A stretch of 64,000 nt of DNA from Acidisoma sp965199065 (GCF_965199065.1 NZ_CBDAQN010000001.1:496001-560000), one strand, 5' to 3'. Numbered from the stretch's first letter, positions 1 to 10,200 are shown. A program made the numbers and translations. The notes: generated by a model from the letters alone, not told the origin.

Positions 1-323
1 TGCCGGATCCCCTTCGTATGGAAATAAGCGACCGACTGCAGTAGACGTTCTCTGTCGTTTACACATCGTTGGTAGGCATGCTTTAGCGTTAGTCCTTCAA
101 ACTCGCTTTCCTCTTCGGTGTGCTCGAGCACCTCCAGCCACCTGACGTGACTGACAAAGTCATGGATTGCCTGGTGCTGTGGCCCGCTGATGCAACATGC
201 GACATCGGCGTGCTCGTGCAGCCCGCAACGCTCGAGCAGCTTTAGTTGCTCGTCAACAAGAATTTTCCATATGTCCGTCCGAGGTGGGCTCCAGATGTGG
301 TAGTAAACTGCAAGCTTCTTCAT
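1..323 (-). CDS. Partial polysaccharide-locus protein cut by the left edge
   Basis: A reading frame opens at an ATG at 323 on the minus strand and stays open to the window edge, giving 107 residues of an N-terminus that begins MKKLAVYYHIWSPP. It carries the string AYFHTKGI near the cut, which resembles the HTKG motif seen in proteins of capsule and exopolysaccharide clusters that handle glycans. I do not recognise the family with certainty and assign no reaction. It lies 108 bp downstream of, and in the same direction as, two GT61-type glycosyltransferases, so it is probably the next member of that gene set. Codon use is less GC-rich than in the cellulose genes. It was too short and open-ended to appear as a complete frame; the continuous sense reading and good local codon use support it. 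Confidence 0.6.
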   Translation of the reverse strand, partial: MKKLAVYYHIWSPPRTDIWKILVDEQLKLLERCGLHEHADVACCISGPQHQAIHDFVSHVRWLEVLEHTEEESEFEGLTLKHAYQRCVNDRERLLQSVAYFHTKGIR

Positions 324-431
324 CAACTCAATCCGTAAGAGAGCAAGTCTGGCTGCGGACCCGGAGGACTGCGTTGTTCGGCCTTCGCCTTCGGCACCAT
401 GCTTTGGCGCCCGGAGAACAAAGTATGTCCG

Positions 432-1502
432 CTACTCGACGTATTGCAGAACACTGGCCACATCCATCTCAATAGGTGTATCCCAATTTCCAGTCACCGC
501 GAGCTCTGCAGCTTCCGGGCAGCGTATCTCACGATACTGGTGTTCTTTGAGATTAGACAGAACCCAGTAGAAAATGTCAGGCATTTGCGATGGCATGAAG
601 GATATGATGCTGGCTCCGCGCGGTGCAAATACCAAGTTTGTAAGGCCTGCTCCCGTGACACCCGCGATGCGCCGGGCGCCTTTAAACACCGCGATCTGAT
701 GTCGCAGCGTCATCTGGCTTGGATCAACAATCGTCCAGTTTTTTTTCGCTAACGCGGTAACGACATCCTCTTCGCAGAGAAGCTTTCGGCTGGACTTCGA
801 CCGGGTCACCCAGATGTCTGTCGGAGGACCGGGCCGGATCTTGTCCGAGAGAAACTCCGCTGTCTCAATGACCCGGGGCGAATAGAACTGTCCGTGAAGT
901 GTCAACCCGGTAACGATGACCAGTCTCTCATAGACCTCTGGACCAGCAACTCGTATTGCGATCTTAGATTTGGGGATACCCAATAGTTCCAGCGATGTTT
1001 CCATAACGGCGGTCATCTCGGCGCTTGCAGCAGGAAGCCGGATTTTCCATCCCCACCGGAAAATCTCAGGGAGCATCAGGTGGATGATCGGCAGCATCTC
1101 CACCAGCCAATGGCCATAGTTACCAATTCCTGCCTTTTCGCATAGAAGCGTAACTCCCTCCCGACGCGGTATCGATCCTGTTCTTATGTTCTCCGATACG
1201 CTCCAGGTGAAAATGTCGATGTCTCGCTCACTCGTTTCGTGAATGCTTTCACGAATGAGATTCATGTCACGGTCGTAGACCAAGCCTGGTCCCTCGACGA
1301 TCGCATCGGGTATGACTGACCACTGAACCGGCGCGGGAGCTTGAACGTTACTCAGGAGGTTTTCACAAAACGCTCTAAAATGGTTCGGCACCAGATCAGG
1401 ATTAATGATCTCCGGCCGTCTCAGCATATATTGCGGCGAATCAATCGTGCCTACCACAAAGCCAGTTGGGAGATCGACGATGTTAGCCAACGTATTCTCC
1501 AA
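432..1502 (-). CDS. Glycosyltransferase family 61 (DUF563) protein
   Basis: 356 residues. Hallmarks of the GT61/DUF563 family are visible: NYGHWLVEMLP near residue 128, IWVTRSKSSRK near residue 231 and TGAGLTNLVFAPRGA near residue 283. Members transfer sugars in bacterial surface polysaccharides; donor and acceptor cannot be read from sequence. No signal peptide or membrane segment is seen, so it is probably cytoplasmic. It follows another GT61 gene after 102 bp. The start is odd: the longest frame begins at a TTG (1502), while a good AGGAG sits just before an ATG that is in another frame and ends after nine codons. Either the start is the TTG or a small indel has shifted the N-terminus. GC is lower than in the cellulose genes, suggesting separate acquisition. 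The family call is firm, the role inferred. Confidence 0.8.
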   Translation of the reverse strand: MENTLANIVDLPTGFVVGTIDSPQYMLRRPEIINPDLVPNHFRAFCENLLSNVQAPAPVQWSVIPDAIVEGPGLVYDRDMNLIRESIHETSERDIDIFTWSVSENIRTGSIPRREGVTLLCEKAGIGNYGHWLVEMLPIIHLMLPEIFRWGWKIRLPAASAEMTAVMETSLELLGIPKSKIAIRVAGPEVYERLVIVTGLTLHGQFYSPRVIETAEFLSDKIRPGPPTDIWVTRSKSSRKLLCEEDVVTALAKKNWTIVDPSQMTLRHQIAVFKGARRIAGVTGAGLTNLVFAPRGASIISFMPSQMPDIFYWVLSNLKEHQYREIRCPEAAELAVTGNWDTPIEMDVASVLQYVE

Positions 1503-1604
1503 AATCGTCCATGGACGCTCCTAAAGCTCTAAGAGGGTCTTTTATCTCAGTCTGAGGCCCTGCGTTTGTTGAGCCGCAGAGTTCGAGACCGACACTGTCA
1601 ACAC

Positions 1605-2612
1605 TTACAAGAGCCCAAGCAAGGCATCTGCCAAGACTTTCGGGTTTTCGGTCTGGTGGCCAAAGGTAATGCCTTCGGTCGGGGCTGGAGAAAAAGAAGT
1701 AGGCGCATGGACGTAAAGGGCCTGATTACCAGCGAGCTTATCAATCAAAGCGTAATTGGAGTTGATCGCCTTATCATAGGCCAGTCCTATGATCCGCTTT
1801 GGTCGCCCGCAGAACAAGGTGGTGTGAAAGGCGGACCCCACGGTTCCAACGATTGTCGACGCAGACGCGAGCAGCGCTATTTGTTCAGGCGTCGTTAGGC
1901 GCTCAGGATACATGATCCGAATGCCGCGCGCCGCGAATGCGGCTTCGAGCGGCTGTTCATTTACGAGACGATACGTGGAACCTGTGCCAAGTTGCGTTTT
2001 GGAGACGTAGAGAGGACCTGCCTCCCGGTCCCTGTCGGCGAAAGGCGCGCCGATGGCGCGTGCAAGGTCACCGAACACGGCATGCGCGAAATGCTGCTCT
2101 TCAACTGCAGGCCTTGGAACGCGGAGGCGGGAGATGATCACAGGCTCCCGGAAGTGAGCAAAGCTAGATGCCGTTAGACCTAGCCTGCCGAGGATGGCGG
2201 AGACGTATGGGCGGGCGAACCATTCCTCGGGTGGCTCGATGGAATGGCAAAGTATGGGGGCGTCTGGCGGACCATCGCGAAGAATATGCCAGAAGCGCGG
2301 CAACGCCGCAGTCAAGAAGTGCCCGTAATGCGGAATGATGGGTCCGCCGTAAATGTAGCTTCCGTTGATGCGGGGCAGAGGCAATCCTAGCAAGCCGATA
2401 TTGTCGCTCTGCCCTACAAGGTCACGCCTTGGAAGGCGCCTGTAGGAGGCTGCATCTACCAGGCGCCCGTCTGTGAAGTAGACGCCCCACTTCGGATCGC
2501 CCAACCACAGGGCAGGATCGAAAGGCCGGAAGATCACGTCTCTGCAGAAATCCTCGACGGGATCAGGACCTAATACCCAATCTGTCCCGACCAACTCCGT
2601 GCATAATTCCAA
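1605..2612 (-). CDS. Glycosyltransferase family 61 (DUF563) protein
   Basis: 335 residues, a second GT61-like protein. Visible family features are IPHYGHFLTAALPRFWH around residue 92, the basic LYVSKTQLGTG segment around residue 202 and the terminal Rossmann-like part with IVGTVGSAFHTTLFCG. It is likely a cytoplasmic transferase for a surface glycan. It lies only 57 bp beyond the stop of bcsD with no obvious terminator between them, so it may be co-transcribed with the cellulose operon. The longest frame starts at TTG 2612; an in-frame ATG at the expected N-terminus was not found, so the start is uncertain. It is diverged from the neighbouring GT61 protein, so this is not a recent tandem duplication. 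Substrate is unknown; a decorating or side-chain function on an exopolysaccharide is an inference from position. Confidence 0.75.
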   Translation of the reverse strand: MELCTELVGTDWVLGPDPVEDFCRDVIFRPFDPALWLGDPKWGVYFTDGRLVDAASYRRLPRRDLVGQSDNIGLLGLPLPRINGSYIYGGPIIPHYGHFLTAALPRFWHILRDGPPDAPILCHSIEPPEEWFARPYVSAILGRLGLTASSFAHFREPVIISRLRVPRPAVEEQHFAHAVFGDLARAIGAPFADRDREAGPLYVSKTQLGTGSTYRLVNEQPLEAAFAARGIRIMYPERLTTPEQIALLASASTIVGTVGSAFHTTLFCGRPKRIIGLAYDKAINSNYALIDKLAGNQALYVHAPTSFSPAPTEGITFGHQTENPKVLADALLGLL

Positions 2613-2669
2613 TACTGGCAGGATCAGGGTCCTTCTTTGACAGGGACGCTACGGACGACTCTGCAGCGC

Positions 2670-3248
2670 CTACTCCTTCCCATACCGGATCACGATCTCG
2701 TCCGGTTGGGCCGAGGCCACCCGACGCGCCACCAAAGAAGCATCCGCCCCAGGTTGCTGCGCCATCCAGCCCTCGTACAAACCTACCAGCGTAGCCGCGA
2801 GCCACATCCCCGCCGGCTCGCCCGCGCCGCCAATCCGCGGCAACCCCTCATGTGTCAGCACGAGGCAATGCTCCTGCGCCGAAAATGCGATCTGGACCGC
2901 GCCCCAGCCAAAACCGTCGAGCGTCTCCGTCATGTCCATCGCCAGGCCATCGAGCGTTCCCCGCTGCGGCATCGGATACATGCTCGCCAACTGGCGGCCC
3001 ACACCCTGCAGCAAGGCATCGCGCCCACCCGCGCCCACCACGTCGTCGACCTCGGCCGCCAACGCCCGCAAAAAGGGGCGCCAGTCCGTCGTCCCATTGC
3101 CTGGCCGCGCGGCCGGCAAAGGCGCGGCCGGCAGAGGCGCGGCCGGCAGAGGCGCGGCCGGCAGAGGCGCGGCCGGCAAGGGCTCCTCCATCCGCTGACG
3201 AACAGGTGCAGAACCACCCGAACGCACCGCCACGCCGCTTGTCAACAC
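2670..3248 (-). CDS. bcsD: Cellulose synthase subunit D (BcsD/AcsD)
   Basis: 192 residues. BcsD forms an octameric periplasmic ring that in Acetobacteraceae helps order nascent glucan chains into crystalline ribbons. The core from about residue 53 (DWRPFLRALAAEVDD) to the end follows AcsD closely, including LPRIGGAGEPAGMWLA and LYEGWMAQQPGA. It lies 10 bp after bcsC, the usual place in Acetobacter-type operons. Start is GTG 3248, 5 nt after a strong AGGAGG. The protein is about 35 residues longer than the roughly 156-residue AcsD because of an N-terminal extension holding five copies of PLPAA, encoded by a 15-bp tandem repeat. No signal peptide is evident, as for AcsD. The identification is strong; the purpose of the extension is unknown. 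Confidence 0.9.
   Translation of the reverse strand: MLTSGVAVRSGGSAPVRQRMEEPLPAAPLPAAPLPAAPLPAAPLPAARPGNGTTDWRPFLRALAAEVDDVVGAGGRDALLQGVGRQLASMYPMPQRGTLDGLAMDMTETLDGFGWGAVQIAFSAQEHCLVLTHEGLPRIGGAGEPAGMWLAATLVGLYEGWMAQQPGADASLVARRVASAQPDEIVIRYGKE
3106..3180. repeat. Five tandem 15-bp units inside bcsD
   Basis: Five head-to-tail units of the 15-mer GGCGCGGCCGGCAGA; the first, leftmost copy differs at two positions and the last at one. Because the unit is a multiple of three it adds a PLPAA pentapeptide per copy to the N-terminal linker of BcsD without breaking the frame. Copy number is expected to vary by slippage between strains. Confidence 0.95.
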
Positions 3249-3258
3249 TTCGGCCTCC

Positions 3259-6200
3259 TCATTCCGTGGTCAGGAAGGTATAGCGCGCAAATGCCATAAC
3301 GTCCGCTTCATTCCAGTCGGCGGATTTCTGATAGGCGGCAGAACCGCCGACCTGCAGCGCCGGCGTCAGGTGATACTCGAAGCTGCCGTTTACCCCGCCG
3401 ACGACGCCCGAGACATTCTGGCTCGCGTAGCTGCCCTGTACTGCGCTGTCGAGCGTGCTGTACTGCTGCACCAGTTGCTGCAGCCCCGGCTGGGTCGGGA
3501 AGATCGCGCCACCGTCCGCGTTGAAGGTCTGCACGCCAAGCGAGCCGCCCAGCGTATAGGTCAGGGGCCCACGGGTCGCCGTCCAGGTGACCGGCACGAT
3601 CGCCGCCACGTAATCCTGCGGGCTGAAGTAGCCGCCATAGCCCAGGGTGAAGTGATCCTGGTTGTTGCTGTAGCCGAAGTAAACGAGGTTGAGGCCGACT
3701 CGCACCTCGTCCGCCGGCGTCTTGTAAAGCGGGTAGCTGCCGCCGGCGCCGAGCTCGATCTCATTGTTGCTCAGCACGTTCTGCCCCTGCAGCCGGTCAT
3801 ACCCGCCGCCGGCATAGAAATTCGCCTGGCCTGGCGAGAATTCGAGCTGAGCGTGCACCCGCGAGCGGGTCACGCCGCCCCACGTCATGCCGGTCCCGGG
3901 ATCGTAGGCCCCGGCGTAGGCGACGAGGCTATCGGTCACCGCGCGGCGCTCGCCCGTCACCCGGAGCACAAGGTTCGGCGCGATCGTCGGCGCGATCTCG
4001 ACGCCCCCGACCACGTTGTTCACACGGAAACCGAGTGGCGTGCTGCCCACATCGGCTGTCACCCACTTATAGCCGTAGGACACGTCCAGCCCGACGCCTG
4101 TCGCGGTCTGGGCGCCGGGCGCCGGGATGACCGTGCGGCCGTAAGCCGCGTTGACGAGATTGTCGAACACCGCGCTGCCGAAGTTCTGCGCGTTCCCGGT
4201 GTCGGAAGCTACCTGGCCGGCGTTCAGGTAGGTGGGTGTCGCTGCGAAGGTGACACGGCCGACGCCGCCAGGCGAGAAGCTCCCTTCCAGCGGCACGCCA
4301 TACGTGGCGAGCTGGCCGGTGCCGGCGCTGCCCGAGCGGAACTGCAACGTCGTGCTCGCGGAGACGTAAGGCGCCACCTGCAGCTGGATGGCCTGGATGC
4401 GGTTGTCGAGGTCGGCGATCATCGGGTCGGGCGCGGCGGTCGCGGGGCTCCCGGTCAGATTGCCGCCGAGCGTGCTGCTCGCCAGGGTGTTGCCCGCTAC
4501 CAGCCCGGTACCGGCCAGAATGCCGACAGGCGAGGTTTCCTGCGAGCTGACGGGCGTGGCGGCGGGAGCCGCGTCATCGTCGCTCGGCGCGTTGCGGAAG
4601 GGGTTGTTGGAGGCGGCGGCGGGTGGCGCCCCCACGGGTCCGTTGCTCGCCACCATGAAGCTGGCACTGGCGCCGCCCGCGGACGCTGTGTCGCCGAGCT
4701 GCTGCTGGCGCAGTGCGCGCGCCTGCCGCAGGTCGTGCAGAGCATCCGCGTTCAACCCGCGCGCCTGGGCGATGTCACCGGCCAGGATCCAGTTCTGCGG
4801 ATCGTTTGGGTTCTGTATCAGGTTGTCGTTCACGAAGCGCGACGCGAGAGCGTAGTCGCCAGTTTGGATTGCGGCTGCAACCGCACCCCGCCGCGCATCC
4901 GGATTGTTGGGGTCGTTCTGTAAAATCCGCTCGTTGATCGCAAGCGCGCGGCGGGGATCATCGGCCGTCTGATAGAGGCGGGCGAGAGCACTGTTGAGCG
5001 CCGGGTCGTTCGGGCTGCGCATCAGCGCCGGCGCCAGCTGGTCGTAGGCATCCGCCGTGCGCCCCGCCGTGTTCAGCGCGTCCGAACTGCGGATGGCGAT
5101 GCCGTTGCGCAAGCCCGCGAGGCTTGTCTGCTGATCGGGCGTGAGGTCCTCCGCCGGCACGGAGGCCAGAATGGCGCTCGCACCCGTGGTGTTGCCGGCG
5201 GAGAGCAGCCCCTGCGCCCAGAGCAACCGGGCGGCGCTGCCTGCCGAGGGGTTCGCGCTGGCGGCCGTGGCGATCGCGGATTGCGCGTCGGCGGGGTCGG
5301 ACAGGGCCATGAAGGCTTTTGCGACAGCGAAGCCACGTCCGCCGCTCGGGTCTGGCTGAGCGGCGATCGCGAGCAGTTGCTGGCGCGCGGCAGCGGGATT
5401 TGATCCCGCATAGGCTTCCGCCGAATTGATCTGCCCCTGCACCTGGGCCTGCGCGAGAGCCGCGCGCATGTCAGCGGTCCGCCGGCGTGGCGGCACCTGC
5501 TCGATGAGGCTCACGGCCTCGGCGCTGTTGCCGGTCTCGTTGGCGAAAACGATGCCGGCCTGCAGAGCGGCGGCGGAGGGCCGCGTCACATCGGTGACCT
5601 CGGCCATGACGCTCTGCGCGTCCGCCGCCGGCTGGCCGTTTTTGATGAGGGCGCGCGCGAGGTCAAGGCGCAGCCAAGGGCTTGAAGGATCGGCATCCAC
5701 GGCCGACCGGTAGAGCGCGATCTGCCCCGCGGCATCCGGCATTGCCTGGGCCTGTTGGGCGAGAAGCTGCGCCCGCGCCTGGTCGGACAGCTGGCCGCCG
5801 TTGGCCTCGATCTGGGCGAGGAGGGTGTTGGCCTCCTGCTGGTTTCCTTCGCGGGCGAGCACGCCGGCGAGCGCCATCTTGATCCCGGTATTGCCGGGCT
5901 GCCGGGCGAGAAGCGCGCGATAGGCCCGTTCGGCGCCCGGCAAATCGCCGCGGTTGCTGGCAGCCTGGGCGGCGGCGAACTGGCCGGTGACGGCTGCCCC
6001 GGCCAGGGCCTGACGCCAGGCGGGCGCCTGGGTCGGGTCGAGCGCTATTGCGCGGCGGAGCAGCGTCGCTGCCTCTGCGGTGCGACCCTCACGCATCATG
6101 ACCAGCCCGAGGCCGCCGGTGGAGCTGGCATCGTTCGGGTTGGCGGCCAGCGCCTGCCCGAACAGTTGCTGTGCCTGGGCAAGATCGTTGCGATGGAATG

Positions 6201-7299
6201 CGTCGTACGCCTCGCTCACGTACTGTGCGCCGGGCGCCTGATGCGGCGGATTAAGCGCGTTGGCCAGCAGGGTCGTGGCGGTGGGGTCGGTCGGGTAACG
6301 GGCCTGATAGGACTTGATCGCCGCGACCGAGGACTGGTCGAGGGGCAGCCAGCCGAGCGCCTGCCGCCAGCTCTCGCGCGCCTGCGGACCGATCGAGCTG
6401 TCGTTGGCCAGGGCGGCGAGGCGGCTGATGCCCTGCATGCGGGTGTCCTGCCGATAGGTCAGCGCCTGGGCGTAGGCAAGCTGGGCCCGCATGTCGTTGG
6501 GGTTGCGCTGAACGGCGCCTGCAAGCCCTTGGACCGCCGGCTGATAGCCGCCCTCAGTGCCGCCCAGGGTCTGGTAGTATTCGACCGCGAGCGAATCCGG
6601 AGGGGCGGAAGCGCCGCCGAAAAGCTGGCGGTAAGCGCCGACCGCCTGGGCGTCGCTACCCTGTTGGGCGAGCTGCCTCGCGTTGCTCAGCGCGTTCGGG
6701 TCGATGGCGCCGATCCTCACGGCCTGCTGGGCCTGATGGATCTCCGGCGCATTCGGATGGCTTTGTTGCAGCAGCGCCAGCGTCTGCTGCGCTTCGGTGA
6801 CATTGCCGGTGCTCGCCTGCACCTCTGCGATGATGGCGAGCGCCTGGGGGTCGTCGGGCGAGAGGCGGAGCGCGCGCTGGGCAGCTTCGATGGCGCGGGG
6901 CGGATTGTGCTGGTCGCGCCAGTAGGCCGCCTGCCGCAAGAGCACGGAGAGGGCCGCGTTCGGATCGGCGGCCGGCGCGGGATCGGAGGGCGCGGCGGCG
7001 GCCGCGGTCGGCGCCGCCAAAATCTTTGCGGAGGCCTGACGAGAGGCGGCGATGGCGGCCTCGACCGCCGCTTCGGATGCCGCCGACTGGGCCGCCGCCG
7101 GTTGAGCCGCGCTCGCCGCGACCGGTGCTCCAGCCGCCGGCGTGCCCGAAGCGGCGGGTGGCGTCTGTGCCAACGCCGTCCCCTGCCAAAGCGCCGCGAT
7201 CGCGAGAAGGGAAACCGTGCCCAAGCCCCCACGACGCCCTGCGCGCCACGCCGCGCGGTTTGGACACTGGCCGGGAGGGACGCTCCGGTGGCGCATCAT
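3259..7299 (-). CDS. bcsC: Cellulose synthase outer-membrane export protein BcsC
   Basis: 1346 residues. BcsC exports the glucan through the outer membrane: a periplasmic TPR superhelix feeds a C-terminal beta barrel. Seen here are a signal peptide (hydrophobic run ending TALAQT near residue 47), many TPR-like repeats (for example PRAIEAAQRALRLSPDDPQAL) over roughly residues 120-860, a Ser/Ala/Pro-rich linker and a C-terminal barrel-like region of alternating aromatic and polar residues ending in a phenylalanine-containing RYTFLTTE. Length matches AcsC (about 1300). The ATG overlaps the bcsAB stop by 4 bp (ATGA), indicating translational coupling, and bcsD follows after 10 bp. The C-terminal aromatic expected for barrel assembly is not the very last residue. 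Identification is strong. Confidence 0.95.
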   Translation of the reverse strand: MMRHRSVPPGQCPNRAAWRAGRRGGLGTVSLLAIAALWQGTALAQTPPAASGTPAAGAPVAASAAQPAAAQSAASEAAVEAAIAASRQASAKILAAPTAAAAAPSDPAPAADPNAALSVLLRQAAYWRDQHNPPRAIEAAQRALRLSPDDPQALAIIAEVQASTGNVTEAQQTLALLQQSHPNAPEIHQAQQAVRIGAIDPNALSNARQLAQQGSDAQAVGAYRQLFGGASAPPDSLAVEYYQTLGGTEGGYQPAVQGLAGAVQRNPNDMRAQLAYAQALTYRQDTRMQGISRLAALANDSSIGPQARESWRQALGWLPLDQSSVAAIKSYQARYPTDPTATTLLANALNPPHQAPGAQYVSEAYDAFHRNDLAQAQQLFGQALAANPNDASSTGGLGLVMMREGRTAEAATLLRRAIALDPTQAPAWRQALAGAAVTGQFAAAQAASNRGDLPGAERAYRALLARQPGNTGIKMALAGVLAREGNQQEANTLLAQIEANGGQLSDQARAQLLAQQAQAMPDAAGQIALYRSAVDADPSSPWLRLDLARALIKNGQPAADAQSVMAEVTDVTRPSAAALQAGIVFANETGNSAEAVSLIEQVPPRRRTADMRAALAQAQVQGQINSAEAYAGSNPAAARQQLLAIAAQPDPSGGRGFAVAKAFMALSDPADAQSAIATAASANPSAGSAARLLWAQGLLSAGNTTGASAILASVPAEDLTPDQQTSLAGLRNGIAIRSSDALNTAGRTADAYDQLAPALMRSPNDPALNSALARLYQTADDPRRALAINERILQNDPNNPDARRGAVAAAIQTGDYALASRFVNDNLIQNPNDPQNWILAGDIAQARGLNADALHDLRQARALRQQQLGDTASAGGASASFMVASNGPVGAPPAAASNNPFRNAPSDDDAAPAATPVSSQETSPVGILAGTGLVAGNTLASSTLGGNLTGSPATAAPDPMIADLDNRIQAIQLQVAPYVSASTTLQFRSGSAGTGQLATYGVPLEGSFSPGGVGRVTFAATPTYLNAGQVASDTGNAQNFGSAVFDNLVNAAYGRTVIPAPGAQTATGVGLDVSYGYKWVTADVGSTPLGFRVNNVVGGVEIAPTIAPNLVLRVTGERRAVTDSLVAYAGAYDPGTGMTWGGVTRSRVHAQLEFSPGQANFYAGGGYDRLQGQNVLSNNEIELGAGGSYPLYKTPADEVRVGLNLVYFGYSNNQDHFTLGYGGYFSPQDYVAAIVPVTWTATRGPLTYTLGGSLGVQTFNADGGAIFPTQPGLQQLVQQYSTLDSAVQGSYASQNVSGVVGGVNGSFEYHLTPALQVGGSAAYQKSADWNEADVMAFARYTFLTTE

Positions 7300-10200
7300 C
7301 GCACATCGCCCCGCGCCCGCAGGCGAGTAACGGCGCGCCGCCGCAACGTCACGTGCAGCGCGACGGTGAGGATGATGCAGCCCAGGATCATGACCAGGAC
7401 GATTGTGAACGGCTGGTCGCGCAGGAGGTAGCTCGGCCAGATCCAGAAGGGGATCCAGCCGACGGTGTAGGTTGAGCCGATCCGGAACGACGATACCTGG
7501 CCGCCCGACACCACGCTGAAATCGCCCTGGATCAGCGGGTTGACCGCGGGATCGCGGAAGGTCGAGATGATGCCGCCGAGGCCCTGCGGAGTTCCCGCCA
7601 GCAGCGCCACAACCGTTGCCTGGCTTGCCCAGGGGGACCGCCCGCTGGCGATGATCGCCGTGTTCTGGTTCACCGCGGCGGAGAGGGCAGTGGCGGCGCG
7701 GTGCTGGTCATCGTCGCGGCTGCCGGTGAAGATCTGGAAGACGCCGGCGAGGGGCGACTGGCCGAGCTTCAGTGAAATCTGGCCGTCACCGAGCGAGAGC
7801 GGCACGTTCTTGAGGATGTCGGTCAGGCTGCCGAGATGGGCGAAGGTGCCCATGACCAGGATGTCGCCCTTCTGCAGGCTCGCTTCTTCCTCCGGGCGCG
7901 CGACGGCCACCTGAAGCGCCGGATAGCCGGTGAGAAAGCCGAACCGGCCCATCATTCCGAGGTAGGCGCTGAGTTCCCCGGTGTCGGGGGTGTCGGGCAG
8001 CACGATCGTGGTGTTCGAGAGATCGGCCATGCGGGTGAACGGAAAGCCGGCGCTGACGAAGAAGGCGAGGTTCGGCATCTTGGCGAAGTGGTAGCCGCGC
8101 GCGAGGCTGATGGTGGTGTTGGGATCGATGCCCATCGTCGGGTCGGACGGCACCGCCTTGCAGGCGCCCGCGTTGAGCGGCCGTGTATCGAAGAAGAACT
8201 GCAGGGCGTTGCTGCCGAACACGTCGTAGGGTGGGACATAGACGGTGTGGAACGGGCCGGTCGCGCCGATGACCGGGATCCAGTTCCGCCACCAGGCATT
8301 GGCCATCCGGTCGGCCAGCGGAATGGATTGCAGATAGAGCCCGTTGATGCCGACATCGAGGCGCGACACCGACAGATTTTCGATCGGCCCGGGCGGGGCG
8401 CGGAAGGCAATGCGCAGCGGGAAGCCGCGCTCGCGCCAGGTGTAGAGGTCAGGCGCGGTGCGGAAGGCGACCTGAACCAGATTGTCGTAGCCCACCCCGT
8501 CGAGGTTTCGAGCATCGGTGATGGCGCCGAGCCGGACCGGCTGGTCGGACTGGATCCAGGCCGGTGCGTCGTAAGGCTGCCGCACGGGCATGTCGGGCGG
8601 CGTCACCTGCACGTTGGTGCCGCCCAAGGTACGGGAGCCGAGCACGAGCGCGTCCGCGGCCTGCGCCGCCTCCGCACCGTTGCGGCCGTAGACGACGAGC
8701 AGTGTGCCATTCGGATCGGCGGGGTTGGCCAGAACGGCGACGCCGGGACCTGTGATCGCCGGCAGCCCGGGCACGTTGGCGTCGGTGCTGCTCACAATCA
8801 TCACGGCGTTGCCGGGCGGCGCGGATGTGGAAACGGGGAAGCTCGCGCCTCGAAAATCCGCCTGCTGTCCGAACCAGGAGGCGACGATGCCCGCCGCCCG
8901 GAGCGTGTCGTCATCGGGCTGGGCCGGCAGCACGAAGGGCAGCAGGAGCCCGCCGTTCTCATGATGATCGAAGAAGGGCAAAGGCAGCTGGCTGAGATCG
9001 CGCTGCGGCGGCAGATGCTGCACCGTCATGGTCAGGGTGGATCTGTTATATACCGTGCCCCAGATCAGCCCGCTCAGGAGATCGTTGCACTGCCGGGTGT
9101 AGGCGCCCGTCAGGCGGAAGTTCAGAGAGTTCGCCGCCTGGAAGAAGACCGGGTTGACCGGCATCGTGAGGGTGAAGTTCGGCTGCGCGGGATTGACGGA
9201 GATCGTGCCGACGTACTGGTCGTTAAGGCTCACCGTGATGTTGCTGAGATCGGGGAGCAATGCGGGGGAAAGCGCGCCTGAAAGGCTCAGGGTCGCATTG
9301 GTGACGACTTCGTCCCCGCGCACGCCGAACTGGACGCCCTGCAGGGCGCTCGTGCCGCGCAATGCGATCTGCCCCGCGGCACCGAGTCCCTTGAGCGTGA
9401 ATGATTCCGTATCGGTCACGCCTTCGCCGGCCGGCCCCGCCTCCGGTACGCCCAAGCCGCCCGAGTTCTGGGTGGGCGCGGCCGGGGCCGGCTGGCCCGC
9501 CCCAGGCTGGGGTCCGGTAGGCTGAGACGTGCCAACCGGGGACGCGCCAGACTGAGAGGTGGCCGGCTGAGACCCGCCAGGCTGGGGCGCGTCCGCCGCC
9601 GGTGCGTTCGGCAGCACGATGTTAGGCAGCGGCACGGTGCCTGTGTCGCCCGGTGCGGCGGCAACCCCCGAGAGCGGGCGGATGATCGTCGTCTGCGCCC
9701 CGGCTGAGACGGGGATGAGGAGAGCCGGCAGCAGCAGCAGCAGGAAGGCGATGACAATGGCCGCCACCGGCTGAGGCTCACCAGGCTGGAGCGCACCAGG
9801 CTCGGGTGAGGCCTCCCCTTGGGCCAAGCCCCGGTTGGCGCGGGCGAGCGAAGCGCGGATCGCTTCCTCGATCTGAGCCCGGTCTGCGGGGCTGGCGGCG
9901 GTGTCGCTTTCCGGTGGCCGGAACAGGCCGCCGATGCTGACGAGAACGCGCCAGAGGCTGACGAGCGGGCGATCCTTGGGGAAGTCGCCCCAGTCCAGCC
10001 AGGCATCGGCGCGGCCAAAGACGCTCTGCACGATGGCCGCCTCATCGGCCAGCGTTTTAGGTTCGAAGTTCAGCAGCATCTCTTTCTCGCTCCAGCGCAG
10101 GTAGCGCGAGGGGATCAGCGCCGAACCGCTGGGCAAGGGGATCTCGAGCATGATCTCGGTATCTTCGGGCATGTCCTCCGGCCGGGTGACGAGGGTGCGT

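Noticed and set aside
2637..3299. Plus-strand 220-codon frame with (RGRQR)n repeats
   Set aside because: It is the complement of the BcsD tandem repeat; BcsD on the minus strand is well supported.
5755..7431. Plus-strand open frame of 558 codons antisense to bcsC
   Set aside because: It mirrors bcsC codon bias, has Arg/Gly-rich composition, no recognisable motif and no ribosome site; the minus-strand product is clearly BcsC.
7836..9281. Plus-strand 481-codon frame inside bcsAB
   Set aside because: Antisense shadow of the BcsB part; composition typical of shadow frames.
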